DNA from: Pseudomonadota bacterium
Lineage (GTDB): Bacteria; Desulfobacterota; Desulfobulbia; Desulfobulbales; Desulfocapsaceae
Reading direction: 5' to 3'
Assembly: GCA_018821785.1 (NCBI GenBank)
Contig: JAHJLI010000043.1
Location: forward strand, 45,432-109,431
DNA: 64,000 nucleotides
The translations under genes were made by a program, and so were the position numbers. This document shows, in pieces, positions 42,296 to 52,441 of the stretch. The notes under the pieces are model-generated. The model saw only the letters and a program-made list of their open reading frames with translations. It did no database searches and had not been told where the DNA came from. Positions within the stretch are counted from its first letter, which is position 1; each line of letters starts with the position of its first letter.

Positions 42296-44550
42296 TAAAT
42301 TTATTTCTTTTAAAAGCAGTCGGTCTATCCCGTGACTCTGGGGATCTACCAGTTCAGTGATGACTTTCTTGTCAATATGGGCAACAATAATATCGCCAAT
42401 CTCTTCAATGACATCCTCAAATATACCAATCCGCTTCATCCCATTGGTTTGATGACGATTATCATCAGTCGGGGTCATGTACTGAATGACATCCACTTTA
42501 TACCGGTGCACCAAAAAGAGTTGCAGAAGAGTCATAAATCGTCTTCTTCGCAGCTCAGTATTATGAATGATTTGGTTGCGGATAAATAGAAACACTTTGT
42601 CCTCGCGGTCACATAAGACGGTGAACACAACCTCGGCGACCACGTTTTCCGAACCGTCGAGAACGACAAGTTCCAGAATGTCGGAACCCGATCTCTGCGG
42701 TCGCAACCGAACCTTAAGTTCTTTGGTAAAGTTGTTTGTTTTTGACCACCTGGACACCCAGCCATCAAGAATTGAAATTGGCGGTTCAATTTGGACCAGG
42801 TGTTGAAATTGAGTAGACCCCTTGCCCATTGCCTTGGTAGTTGCGGTTCTTCCCGAACATGCAGCCAGAGCTCCATCCAGTCTGGGGCCGCCAACCAGAG
42901 TCTGCGGCGTTGTATAGGGAGATTCAAGCAGCCGGAGTTTACGTTGCAACCTCGCCAGGGTGAGCATCCCGTCCTGCTTCAAAGCGGTGGCCAATTCCTC
43001 ACCCGCCACGCCATCTGCCTGATGTCCGCCGTAGGTAATAAAATTAAATACATACCCCAGCTTTCCTATATCACTGGGAAATCTCCGCATCTCCTCATCA
43101 CTCATGCCGGTTGTATCCCAGTTGAACGAAGGTGAGAGATTATAGGCAAGCATTTTGTCCGGATAGACGGCATGGATAGCCTCTGCAAATTCAGCAGCCT
43201 CCTTTAAATTTGCGGTTTTGGTCTCCATCCAGATAATGTCGGCAAATGGTGCAACCGCCAGAGATTTGGCGATGGCGTATGCCATGCCGCCGCGTATCTG
43301 GAAGAAACCTTCAGTCGTCCTGGGCCGATTCCAGTCCCATGAAACATTCGCGCCGATTTCTTTTGCCTTCTGCCTTGCCCTGAAGTGCGATACATGCTTT
43401 GCATACTTCAGCCAATCTTCTACGGTCATAACTGTTTCCTGACCGTCCTCCTTAAGGAGTTTGATTCGGTCGGCGACTGCTTCTGGAAAGGTCTTAATCC
43501 CCGCCTCAGTTTCCCAGGCCTGTACCACAATGGTCATAGCCTCATCGAGCATGTGTTTTATCTCCAGTCTATCGGCTGAAACCTTCCTGGAAATTATCTC
43601 TTCAATTTTTTCATAGATACCTGCCGATTTAAACCAGGAGATAGCAAGACCATAATCGTTATCAGCCAGGACAAATAACAGATGTCCGAGGATATCTTTG
43701 TGTCCGGATTCATAGAACAATCGTTGCAGCGCCAGGGCACAGAATTTATAGAGAGGAACCTTCAGATTCGTGGCACCCAGTATAAAGGCATGATCCCTGC
43801 TGTCGTTATTACTGTCGAGCAGGGTTGCTGCTTCCGCATCGGTACGAGCCACGATAATTCCCGGGACCTGCATTATATCCAACTGAAAACGGGCGGTATT
43901 AAGCCGCTTTATCTGTTCATCCACAGAAACCAGAACCTTGCCACCCTGATGGCCGCATTTTTTTGTTCCCGGTCTCTGGTCTTCAATATGATATCCGGGG
44001 ACGCCCACCTCGACAAAGCGTCGTATCAAGTTGCGGACATGGGCATCGCCGCCATGCCCGGTATCGGCATCGGCAATAATGAAGGGGCGAAAATCATATT
44101 CCGGCGATTTCTTCCTTTCCTCTTCAGTCATGCGGGAGCGAAAAAAATTCTGATTTCTGTCGGCCGTAAGCAGTGCTCTGACAATGGGAGCCGCCTCGTC
44201 AGGAACCTGACTTAAGGGATACGATGCCAAATCTGCACCAGGGTCTTCATTAACAGAACCCTTTGCCGAGGTTGCCCACCCTCCCAGGTAAATCCCCTGG
44301 ATGCCGACTCTTTTCATGGTAACCGCCTGTCCGGGAGAATAGGGTCCGAAGGTGGTAATTGACGTATTATTTTTAAAGCTGTCTCGCAGGAGATTAAAAA
44401 ACCTTCTGCCGCTTCTCTGGCCACAGTATAGTCATTGGCGATGATTCCCTGCTGTTCTGCCACCTGGCGTTCAGAATAAAGTCGTTGAACCCCGTCAAAA
44501 CGGGGCCTGGAGAAGTACTCTTGAAGTTTGCTGATCTGTTGTTCTAACAT
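42287..44550 (-). CDS. aceA: isocitrate lyase, long (ICL2-like) form, split by a -1 frame change
   Basis: The gene cleaves isocitrate to glyoxylate and succinate. Two frames cover it: residues 1-52 from ATG 44550, then the main frame from 44395 to the stop. Joined, the product is about 754 residues, like mycobacterial ICL2 (766). The first frame ([20 protein letters not shown]) and the second ([14 protein letters not shown]) are adjacent parts of the same family; the catalytic KKCGH and the C-terminal extension are present. The break is a phased U UUU UUA heptamer: a -1 shift there gives the exact length seen in ICL2. Without the shift the first frame stops at 44314. An ATG at 44317 has no good ribosome site. 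It lies 16 bp downstream of aceB. This could be programmed frameshifting, a real mutation, or a homopolymer sequencing error. Confidence 0.8.
44395..44401 (-). other. U UUU UUA slippery heptamer in aceA
   Basis: On the minus strand TTTTTTA occupies codons 50-52 in the phase X XXY YYZ (GGT TTT TTA). After a -1 slip the next codons are AAT CTC CTG, the start of the downstream aceA frame. A purine-rich AGAGAAG lies about 13 nt upstream and could act as an internal Shine-Dalgarno stimulator; no strong downstream hairpin is evident. Confidence 0.55.
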
Positions 44551-44566
44551 TTTCCACCCCTTTTAT

Positions 44567-46462
44567 TTATGATGCATTGTCCAAATTCTTGGTTATTCGC
44601 CGGCCGGTTTTTTTGAATTCGTTGATATAGGCTGCGACTCGTCGTTTCCCTTCAGAAAGATTTTCATTATTGAGGTTTATATTCAGGAGATCGATATACC
44701 AGGGAATTTTTACACTTTCTGCGATATAATCCTTTACCATTTCATAAATTATGGGAAGTGATGTCGTTTTTGATTTTTCATGAACATCTCTCGTATCCGC
44801 CTTTAAAAGCTTGGCATATTCTTCTTCTAGGAGGCGTCGAAAAATCTCCCCGGTAAACACCTGTCCTGCCCTGATCTCCGTTTCCCGATCATCTTCAGTT
44901 ATGACCCCACCCTTATGCACCCATTCCCAAAGAATGCTCAAGCGAATTTCACCGGTGGCCATGTCTTCCATGAGGTAGAGTATGTCATCGTTGCCAAAAA
45001 AATCGCCGGCCTTCAGAGCCGCTGCCTGGAATCCCTGGGCAAAGGCATTGCCGTATTGCAGGGCAACACTTATAAGATTTCTCGCGCCACGGATGGTTCG
45101 AGGAGCATCTTCCAGGAGGAACAGGTCGTCGGCATCTTTCTGTTCATAGGTAAGCCTTGGAAAAGATCTTCCTAGCTGATTATTGTTGCCAACCTTCTCC
45201 CAGACAGGTCGTACGATGTGGACCATTTTCCAATGGGCAACCCATTTACCACTGGCACCTGCCTGTTGTTCACGCTCCGCACCGGCAAGGGCCTTCCTCA
45301 TACCGGCCTTTACTCCTTCTGCCGATCCGACAGGAATATTAGGCTCCATGCCTCCCTGAAACAGGGCATAATTGCCATTTTTATCAGGGGTATTTACACA
45401 TCTGCGAACCCTGTCTTCATATATTCGCATATAGCCAAAGGTCATGCCTATTTCTTCTATGTTGGGGTTTATAAAGGTGTTGTCCCAAGCCATGGCATCT
45501 GCAACACTATTGATGTAATCCCAACGTCCGGTGTTGAAACCTATAAAATGACCACCCAAAGCAGCTCGAATTTCCATGACCTGGAAGGTCGCTTCAACCT
45601 GCTCAAGAAGGACGTAGGCGAGGATAGCATTATCTTTTAAGCCCAGGATCGATTCGAGCATATCCAGGAGCTTCTTCCAGAATGCGGCCTCCTCGGCGGT
45701 TTGGATTTTTGGCAGGTAGAGGACCAGAGACGAGCCGTTTTTCTGCAGCTCGGCGTGGGTATTGCAAATATAAAGTGCCGTGTCAACGATCGAAGCAGCA
45801 AGACCCCGCCCCTCATCATCCCTGATATGTCTGTCATCGAGGTGCAATCCTCGAGGTCTGAATATCCTGGTAGTAAAGGTTAATTGTTCCTGCCAGTTTT
45901 TGATAATTGCTCTGCCAAGAAATGACTCGGCCCAGCTATTCATTTCCTTGGCCACTGACTCAGCAACCCCCAGAAATAAAGGATCGTTGCCATATGCCAG
46001 CTTGAGATTCCGCAGATTATCAAGAGACATGGTGTGGATCTGTCCGAGGGCATCTTCCCCGTCAAACATCCAGCCATCGGCTCCAGAAAGGAGCGCGTAC
46101 GCTACATTTCTGATGCTGCTGGCAAGTGGGGCACGGGGCTTTGCCGCCGGGCCGGTTCCTTGAATCCATTGCCTTTGCAGGTCTGCAGGAATGGCGGGGC
46201 CAACAAAATTTCCCGCCCTTGCGTCGGCAACTTTTATGCTGGTGCCGGGAATGACTCCGTTATGATCAAGAAAATTGATTCGCTCTTTATTTTCAAATCG
46301 CCGCTTTCTTCTGGCGTATCGTTTTTCCATGAGAGCGATGCGTTCCCCATTGAGAAACGAGAGGCTTTCAAGGGCTTCAAGGGCATGCGCATTGAGGACA
46401 TCCGGGTATCTCTCCAAGAGTTCCTCGGAGAACAATAGTCGTTTCTTTTTCGTGTCTGTCAT
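44567..46462 (-). CDS. aceB: malate synthase
   Basis: Enzyme of 631 residues, larger than the usual A-form (about 530). It condenses glyoxylate with acetyl-CoA. Family segments include the Mg/substrate loop SGADGWMFDGEDALGQIHTMS, YVLLEQVEATFQVMEIRAAL with GFNTGRWDYINSVADAM, and the region AHWKMVHIVRP. AAGGAG precedes the ATG at a good distance. It is the first gene of the aceB-aceA operon and is divergent from the XRE/DUF2083 regulator. Confidence 0.9.
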   Translation of the reverse strand: MTDTKKKRLLFSEELLERYPDVLNAHALEALESLSFLNGERIALMEKRYARRKRRFENKERINFLDHNGVIPGTSIKVADARAGNFVGPAIPADLQRQWIQGTGPAAKPRAPLASSIRNVAYALLSGADGWMFDGEDALGQIHTMSLDNLRNLKLAYGNDPLFLGVAESVAKEMNSWAESFLGRAIIKNWQEQLTFTTRIFRPRGLHLDDRHIRDDEGRGLAASIVDTALYICNTHAELQKNGSSLVLYLPKIQTAEEAAFWKKLLDMLESILGLKDNAILAYVLLEQVEATFQVMEIRAALGGHFIGFNTGRWDYINSVADAMAWDNTFINPNIEEIGMTFGYMRIYEDRVRRCVNTPDKNGNYALFQGGMEPNIPVGSAEGVKAGMRKALAGAEREQQAGASGKWVAHWKMVHIVRPVWEKVGNNNQLGRSFPRLTYEQKDADDLFLLEDAPRTIRGARNLISVALQYGNAFAQGFQAAALKAGDFFGNDDILYLMEDMATGEIRLSILWEWVHKGGVITEDDRETEIRAGQVFTGEIFRRLLEEEYAKLLKADTRDVHEKSKTTSLPIIYEMVKDYIAESVKIPWYIDLLNINLNNENLSEGKRRVAAYINEFKKTGRRITKNLDNAS

Positions 46463-46491
46463 GGCAACTCCTTTATCTTTTAGTTTCAGTT

Positions 46492-46521
46492 ACAGTAAGG
46501 ATTGCGAAATGTGGTTGTCAA
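46492..46521 (-). promoter_or_regulatory. promoter of the aceB-aceA operon
   Basis: On the minus strand TTGACA (46521-46516, exact) is followed by an 18-bp spacer and TACTGT (46497-46492). The spacer carries ATTTCGCAAT, matching the regulator half-site, so a bound regulator would block RNA polymerase. The leader would be about 24 nt. Confidence 0.55.
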
Positions 46522-46534
46522 GCGAAATTTCGCT
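46501..46534. promoter_or_regulatory. AGCGAAATTTCGCT palindrome and half-site, glyoxylate regulator operator
   Basis: A perfect 14-bp palindrome (46521-46534) plus a related half-site ATTGCGAAAT (46501-46510) flank the -35 element of the aceB promoter. The repeated GCGAAAT core resembles sites of RamB/ScfR-type regulators, and a gene of that family is divergent. The assignment to this regulator is inference. Confidence 0.55.
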
Positions 46535-46591
46535 AATTTGTTTATTTGTTTTATTCTTGATTTGTCTAAGAATAAAAGTATATTATTGATC

Positions 46592-48064
46592 ATGAAACAG
46601 AATATGAACACAGAGAATGTAAAAATTATCTTCGGGCTTAAGGTGAAATCTTTTCGAACAAGCCTGGGATTATCATTACAACAGCTTTCGCAAAGAGCCG
46701 ATATTGCCATTTCGTATCTCAGCGAAATTGAATCCGGAAAAAAATACCCGAAACCAGACAAGTTGATCCGTCTGGCGCAGGCTCTTGGGGTGGAATATGA
46801 TGCACTGGTCTCAACAAAGGTTGGTAAAACCCTTGATCCATTTGCTGCGCTCATCAATTCTGAACTGATAAAAGAGTTTCCCTTTCATCTGTTTGGCATT
46901 TCTGCAAGTGATATCCTCGGACTGTTTAAGAATAATCCAGACAATGCCCAGGCATTTTTGCAGACTTTCCTGCAAATCAGTCGAGTCTACGACATGTCCC
47001 TGGAGACTTTTCTCTTTGCCGCGCTGCGGACCTACCAGGGCCTTCACAAGAATTATTTTCCCGACTTGGAAAAGTTGGCCAACCAGTATGTTCGTAGATA
47101 CGGAATTGACGGAAAATCATCGACGCTTGATCAATTAAAAAAGATCCTGGAAGACCACTATTCGTATACAATAGATGAGACAGAGCTATCACAACACCCT
47201 GTTTTGAGAGGGTTTCGATCCATCATCAGAGGAAAGGGGCGGCTATCTATAAATGATAAGCTCCTGCCCTCGCAAAAGGCGTTTATTCTTGCTCGAGAGA
47301 TTGGCTTTAATGAGCTTGGCATCGAAGAGCGCCCACTTACTTCCTCATGGATTAAAGTTCAGAGCTTTAATCAATTGGTTAATAATTTCAAGGCTTCCTA
47401 CTTTGGCGGGGCGCTGCTCTTGCAGCAGGATATATTAGGTATTGATATTAAACAGTTATTTAATATCACTAAGTGGAATGGGGATTCTTTTACGGAACTC
47501 CTCGTTCTGCACCAGGCAACACCGGAAATGCTTCTTTACCGGATGAGTCAGATACTTCCGGGTGTTTTCGGGCTTGAAAAAATATTCTATTTTCGCTTCA
47601 CCAACTCCACCGATCCCCTGTCGGTGATCCTGACAAAAGAGCTTAATATGACAGATACTCTTGTCCCATATGGCCTTGGCATCAATGAACACTACTGTAG
47701 ACGCTGGCTCCCTCTGAGGCTATTAAAAACGTTGCGGAATCAAAAACTTCCCATCACGACGGGGGTACAAAAAATACAATTTGTCGAAAGCAGCACCTCT
47801 TTTCTCCTTATAAGCATGGCGCGACCTCTTTCTCTTTCGAGAGAACGTGGCTCAGCGATCGCCATTGGAGTGAAAATCGACAAAAAATCAGAAGCTTCCA
47901 TTAAATTCTTGAATGATCCGGCGATTGCGGGCGAGATGGTCAGTGAAACCTGTGAGCGTTGTCCACTGACTGATTGTAGCGAAAGGGTGGCTGAAGCAAC
48001 TATAATCACTGAGAGGAATACATCTGAAACTCGTGAAAAAGCGCTGCAGCAGTTTATTCAATAA
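46592..48064 (+). CDS. XRE-family regulator with DUF2083 (RamB/ScfR-like)
   Basis: Protein of 490 residues. The N-terminal HTH (KSFRTSLGLSLQQLSQRADI, residues about 17-36) is followed by an ImmA/IrrE-like middle region and a C-terminal DUF2083 domain with the Cys motif CERCPLTDCSER. This arrangement is that of RamB and ScfR, regulators of the glyoxylate bypass and short-chain acyl metabolism. The ATG at 46592 begins the HTH; an in-frame upstream ATG at 46502 lies inside the operator and is unlikely. It is divergent from aceB, with an operator-like palindrome between. Confidence 0.85.
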   Translation: MKQNMNTENVKIIFGLKVKSFRTSLGLSLQQLSQRADIAISYLSEIESGKKYPKPDKLIRLAQALGVEYDALVSTKVGKTLDPFAALINSELIKEFPFHLFGISASDILGLFKNNPDNAQAFLQTFLQISRVYDMSLETFLFAALRTYQGLHKNYFPDLEKLANQYVRRYGIDGKSSTLDQLKKILEDHYSYTIDETELSQHPVLRGFRSIIRGKGRLSINDKLLPSQKAFILAREIGFNELGIEERPLTSSWIKVQSFNQLVNNFKASYFGGALLLQQDILGIDIKQLFNITKWNGDSFTELLVLHQATPEMLLYRMSQILPGVFGLEKIFYFRFTNSTDPLSVILTKELNMTDTLVPYGLGINEHYCRRWLPLRLLKTLRNQKLPITTGVQKIQFVESSTSFLLISMARPLSLSRERGSAIAIGVKIDKKSEASIKFLNDPAIAGEMVSETCERCPLTDCSERVAEATIITERNTSETREKALQQFIQ

Positions 48065-48102
48065 TAATTAAATATTTAGAGTAAATATTTAGTAAATATT
48101 TA

Positions 48103-48907
48103 GGGTCAGAGTAAATTTATCAGCTCTTTTTCCTCCATCCCAGCGGGCGCCCTCTTTTCCTCGCCTGTAGCCTCCTGCCGGCTAAAGCTTCAATTTGTTC
48201 TATAAATCGATCATTTCCGAACGTCAGTCCCTTTTTCGTATTTGCTCGTATTTCCTCCAACAATTCTTTGTCGATTTGTGTGCTGAACAGAGCCTGATAG
48301 CTTTTTTGTCGCTCTTCGGGGTCTGCCCCTAAAGCGAGGTATTCCAGGTGTGGTGTACATAAATCAGAAACCATACCTGATCCATTGACGCTATGACTTG
48401 ACCATAGATAATCACCGGGGGCTGCAACCATCCCAGCTCTGACAGGATTAAGTTCTATATATTTGTATACTTCCAGTAAGTAACGGCTCTCCTGAACTAG
48501 GCACGATTTGTAGCGGCCTTCCCACAATGTGCCGCTTCGCTGATATTTATAATTAAAATAGCGCACAAAATTGCGCCCCAATGCTTGCATCATCAGACTT
48601 ACAGCTCCCTCCTGTCGAGGGGTGCATAATAAATGCACATGATTGGACATCATCACCCAGGCATGCACATCCACTCTATATTTCTTTGCATACTCTTTAA
48701 GCCAGCCAGCATACGAGCCATAGTCTTCTTCCGCAACGAAGCAGACTTGGCGGTTATTGCCTCGCTGGATTATATGAACCGGGACATTTACTGGTGATAT
48801 TCTTGGTAGTCGTACCATAGCCCATGATCGCGAGAGTGATATTGTTATTTTTTGCTCAATTTAATATATTTGAATCCGAACTACAAATTTAATTTTACTC
48901 TGACCCC
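48103..48907. mobile_element. Y1 transposase unit with terminal inverted repeats
   Basis: The single transposase gene is flanked by GGGTCAGAGTAAATTT (48103-48118) and AATTTTACTCTGACCCC (48891-48907), imperfect inverted repeats. TCAGAGTAAA-type ends commonly flank genes of this family. The left flank has tandem TAAATATTTA repeats. Confidence 0.75.
48120..48818 (-). CDS. REP-associated tyrosine transposase (RAYT, Y1 family)
   Basis: Transposase of 232 residues with the HUH motif MMSNHVHLLCTP (metal-binding HVH), a catalytic Tyr in VYKYIELNPVRAG and an RGNNRQ/NFVRYFNYKYQ core typical of the family. It appears intact. RAYTs are usually single-copy domesticated genes that act on REP repeats elsewhere in the genome. 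Whether it acts on the palindromic repeats in this window is untested. Confidence 0.9.
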   Translation of the reverse strand: MVRLPRISPVNVPVHIIQRGNNRQVCFVAEEDYGSYAGWLKEYAKKYRVDVHAWVMMSNHVHLLCTPRQEGAVSLMMQALGRNFVRYFNYKYQRSGTLWEGRYKSCLVQESRYLLEVYKYIELNPVRAGMVAAPGDYLWSSHSVNGSGMVSDLCTPHLEYLALGADPEERQKSYQALFSTQIDKELLEEIRANTKKGLTFGNDRFIEQIEALAGRRLQARKRGRPLGWRKKS

Positions 48908-48985
48908 GCTTAATAACACTTACTAGCAAACCAGCAATCACCGCGGGCGACTCCCTGGTCGTTGCTTGACCGCCAAGTGAAACAC

Positions 48986-49017
48986 CCAGAAGTCAAGCCC
49001 GCCCCTTTGACTTCTGG
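48986..49017. terminator. inverted repeat after the transglutaminase gene
   Basis: CCAGAAGTCAA (48986-48996) and TTGACTTCTGG (49007-49017) pair perfectly over 11 bp with a 10-nt loop. On the minus strand it lies 99 bp after the stop of the transglutaminase gene; no clear T-run follows. Confidence 0.35.
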
Positions 49018-49115
49018 CTTTGTACCATCGCCTGCGGCATGTTGGGGAGAAAACAAAACGATGGCTCTGGGTGTCGCCGATATCCCCAAAAGTCAGGCAG
49101 CCAAATTCTTTAATG

Positions 49116-51098
49116 TCAATCCAAACCTCCAGCAGGTCTTTTTGCTTTTCCAATTTCTTCAAGGTATTTCTCTGAGCCCTGTCTCAATCGCTCCACTTCT
49201 TCAACACCCAGTCCCTCGGGATCATATCTCATCCGCAGGTGGAGATGGTAGAGGTCTTTAAGCTCCATGCGGTCAAAAGCATTCCATTGATATATGCGAA
49301 CTACCCAGTCAACAAAGCTTTCCTTTTCTCTCCGCATAACATCTGATTGCAGGCATATATCCATAATAGGTGAAAATGGTGAAATGATTCTCTCAAACGA
49401 ACGTACCTTTTCGACTTTTTTCTCACCCCCAGCCTGCTTGATTCTCATTCGACGATAGATCCTGATGACCAAAAACGATGTCAGAACGATGACAATTGTC
49501 GAATAAAAGAAGGTGTTTTCAGTTCCGCTACCGATCCGAAAGAGCCCGTATTGATGACGAATGAGTCGAAAAATATCCTGTATGGTTTCAAGTGTTGGCG
49601 CTTCTTCCAAGTCTTTCTCCGCCCAATTGGCAGGGGTGGTATCGACAACTATCCAGGAATTGTCGACGAAGGCCTCTGCCCAAGCGTGAGCATGTCTTTC
49701 TCGCACCACATACTTTCTCTCCAGCCAACTTTTCTCAAGGATCGCATATCCCACAACATACCGGCTTGGGATACCATAAAGTCTCAAAAGAAGCGCTGTG
49801 GCGGTTGCATAATATTCACAAAAACCTGTTTTCTGTTTCAGGAGGAAATTACCGAGCGGCGTGTCATACTCTTCTTTGCCGAGAAAACTCAGTGAATAAC
49901 TGAAATCCTTTTTGAAATACTGCTGTAAGGCAGCTATTTTATTGATATCTGAAAAACCTGCCACATCAATACGTCCAATCACCTCCTGCAAAACATACCT
50001 TTCATTTTCAGGCACAATAAGATTTCTGGCAGTTGGTAGATCCGTCTTAATCTGCATTTCCGGATGATACCAAAGATCGTAGGAAATAATTGAAGCACCG
50101 TCTATCACCTTCACAACACCGTTTCTGTTTTTCTCAATCTCAAAAATTGTATTACTTTTGATGTGATACCCCCCATGAGGATAGGGCAATAAGCCCTTTT
50201 CCTTGGGCAGATTGTATTGCACGCTGAGCGTTTTGCCTTCTTTATGGGGTGGGTCCACAAGATTCCAGCTCGCTTCTTCGACCGGCGCAAGAAATGCAAA
50301 ATCTGCCTGGGTGCCTAACCAATTTCCTCTTGCGAACAGCGAATAGCTTGCCTCTTTAAAGAGATGCGGTGGAGCATAGGGTGCATCAACACGCATAATT
50401 ATTTCGCCGGATACTTTCAGCCTTCCTGTCTCACCAAAATTCACATGACTTTTATAAGGATCACTGTTTTTCTCTCTATAATATCCACGCCAGAAGTGAT
50501 GTACCTTTGCAAGAATGTGGCTTTGAGCTAATTCCATTCCCATGATGGCGGCATATCCAAAGCCTAGAGAAACTCCGAGAAGTATGACAAAAAGCGTTGA
50601 TGAAAAGGAACGCCCGCGGTTTTGGTAAAGAAACCAAGCCAGAATAAACCCCATTACTGGATAAAACCAGAGAGCCCGGCTGTTTCCTGTTGCTGCGGCG
50701 AAAATGCATATCGCAAGATAATAAAAACGAAAATCGATTGGTTTATGGGCATGGATCTTCTTTTTGCTTGTCAATCTGGTTCCGATAACAATTTTATCGC
50801 TTGTGGAGTAGAGTTGGGCCACAATAAGAGGCGACAAAATGAAGGGGAGCCATCCGGCTGTTATGCGCAAAAAGTTAATAGGCTTATGATTTAACAGAAC
50901 AAGTGCCAACGAGCCAAGAAAGATCAGAGAGGTCAAATCGGAGACTTTAATGAAATCATCTTCTGTAAGCGTATATCTGGTTGTTGCCAGATTGTGTCCT
51001 TCTAAAAGCAGACAAAGAAGCGCGCCGACAAGGAGATTGTCAGTTTCGACGCCCCAGAACAGAAGAGCGACACCAATGATGAGCGGTGGCACCTTCAT
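49116..51098 (-). CDS. transglutaminase-like membrane protein
   Basis: Membrane protein of 660 residues: several N-terminal membrane segments (to about residue 215), a periplasmic part, a transglutaminase-like core (catalytic Cys in KTGFCEYYATA, His in ERHAHAWAEAF, Asp in VVDTTP), a further membrane helix around residue 535, and a C-terminal DUF4129-like tail. Members of this set are thought to be involved in envelope protein processing. It overlaps the DUF58 gene by 4 bp and is the last gene of the operon. Confidence 0.9.
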   Translation of the reverse strand: MKVPPLIIGVALLFWGVETDNLLVGALLCLLLEGHNLATTRYTLTEDDFIKVSDLTSLIFLGSLALVLLNHKPINFLRITAGWLPFILSPLIVAQLYSTSDKIVIGTRLTSKKKIHAHKPIDFRFYYLAICIFAAATGNSRALWFYPVMGFILAWFLYQNRGRSFSSTLFVILLGVSLGFGYAAIMGMELAQSHILAKVHHFWRGYYREKNSDPYKSHVNFGETGRLKVSGEIIMRVDAPYAPPHLFKEASYSLFARGNWLGTQADFAFLAPVEEASWNLVDPPHKEGKTLSVQYNLPKEKGLLPYPHGGYHIKSNTIFEIEKNRNGVVKVIDGASIISYDLWYHPEMQIKTDLPTARNLIVPENERYVLQEVIGRIDVAGFSDINKIAALQQYFKKDFSYSLSFLGKEEYDTPLGNFLLKQKTGFCEYYATATALLLRLYGIPSRYVVGYAILEKSWLERKYVVRERHAHAWAEAFVDNSWIVVDTTPANWAEKDLEEAPTLETIQDIFRLIRHQYGLFRIGSGTENTFFYSTIVIVLTSFLVIRIYRRMRIKQAGGEKKVEKVRSFERIISPFSPIMDICLQSDVMRREKESFVDWVVRIYQWNAFDRMELKDLYHLHLRMRYDPEGLGVEEVERLRQGSEKYLEEIGKAKRPAGGLD

Positions 51099-52441
51099 AG
51101 GAGTGCGATCTGTTCCTCTAAGTTTTCAAGATCTATTTCTCTCATTGGCGTTTCAACCGCTATCTTCTTTTTCTTAATAGCAAAATCCTCTCTATTTTCA
51201 ACAATTACAATGACCTTCATGGGTATCTTATTCCCAGCGAGGTATTTAATCAGATCGTTACGTTGTTCATCGAGATCAATTAAGATCAATACAATTCCTG
51301 AAAGCAAGGCAGAAAAGCTTTTGACAAGGCTGGTCATTTCGACAAAGGATTTGTCCTGACAGGTCGTGACAGAGGCAAGTATTTCCAAGATTCGTTGCCG
51401 ATCGGCAAGTCCTCGACCGATGGAAGCTGTAAGGCAGTCACTCCCAACAAAAAACAGGTCGAGAACAGAATCTTCACCGTCCTGCGTCATCATGATGGAG
51501 GCGGCAACGGAGACTGCCTGTTCGAAAACATTACTGTATGTTTTGGGAGTAAAGCAGTCTAAGATGAGACCGTATCTGGAAAAGTATTCGTCACGATATT
51601 GTTTGACGATTGTTTTTCCGACCCGGGCTGTCGACTTCCAGTCTATGTGTTTAATGGGATCTCCGTGGCTATACTCCCTGAGAGAGAGAAATTCATTAGA
51701 ATCGCCACGATTTTGAGCAGCAATTATTCCTCCCAGGTGATATTTACGGGAACCTGGAAAGAAGAGTTTGGGAACAGGGTAAAGTTTGGGCAGAATCAGA
51801 AGATTTTGAGGATTTTCATATTGGATTTGATGCTTGCAGAGACCCAAGGGATCGATGCCGGTCAGTATTTGGCCGCAGAAATGGACAGTCCCTCGCTTCA
51901 GTGGCATGAGGGTGATTTCCATTTTTAAGATTTTCCCCGCCACCAGTTCCGGCAATTCCTGATCGCAACTCTCTATCCTGCTACTCCACCGCAAAAGCCA
52001 AAGCCACCTGTAGTACGCCATCTTACGATCAAAGATATTGCGTTTCTCTTCCCCTTCCTCCCTCGACGAACTGAACTCCTGCCAGGTCGGCAACTGTTCG
52101 ATTGTATGTTCACGGTAAAGAACCGATTTTATATTTTTTCGGCTCCGGTTTTCTATGTAAACAGTATATTTGAGCTCTCTTCCAGCAATACACGTTTCTG
52201 GAAGAATTCTTCGCATTTTCAGGTTAGCACGAAATCGAAGAGAAGAGAGAAATGCAAGAAAAAGGAGACTGGAGGCAATAGCAAATATCTGGTAAATCAT
52301 TGTACTTTGGATTTCAATTCCAAAGAGGATGGCGATACAAACGATCAGCAGGAAATGTTTTCCGACTGGGGTGAATCGGGAAGAGAACCATTGTTTGATC
52401 CTCTCGGTGCGTCTATAGAGTGCATAAAGACGATAGCTCAT
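51095..52441 (-). CDS. DUF58 family protein
   Basis: Protein of 448 residues with two N-terminal membrane segments (about 28-70) and a DUF58 domain: LREYSHGDPIKHIDWKSTAR, followed by a von Willebrand A-like region. DUF58 proteins act with MoxR ATPases in envelope and stress functions. It overlaps both neighbours by 4 bp (moxR end, transglutaminase start), so the three genes are translationally coupled. Confidence 0.9.
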   Translation of the reverse strand: MSYRLYALYRRTERIKQWFSSRFTPVGKHFLLIVCIAILFGIEIQSTMIYQIFAIASSLLFLAFLSSLRFRANLKMRRILPETCIAGRELKYTVYIENRSRKNIKSVLYREHTIEQLPTWQEFSSSREEGEEKRNIFDRKMAYYRWLWLLRWSSRIESCDQELPELVAGKILKMEITLMPLKRGTVHFCGQILTGIDPLGLCKHQIQYENPQNLLILPKLYPVPKLFFPGSRKYHLGGIIAAQNRGDSNEFLSLREYSHGDPIKHIDWKSTARVGKTIVKQYRDEYFSRYGLILDCFTPKTYSNVFEQAVSVAASIMMTQDGEDSVLDLFFVGSDCLTASIGRGLADRQRILEILASVTTCQDKSFVEMTSLVKSFSALLSGIVLILIDLDEQRNDLIKYLAGNKIPMKVIVIVENREDFAIKKKKIAVETPMREIDLENLEEQIALL

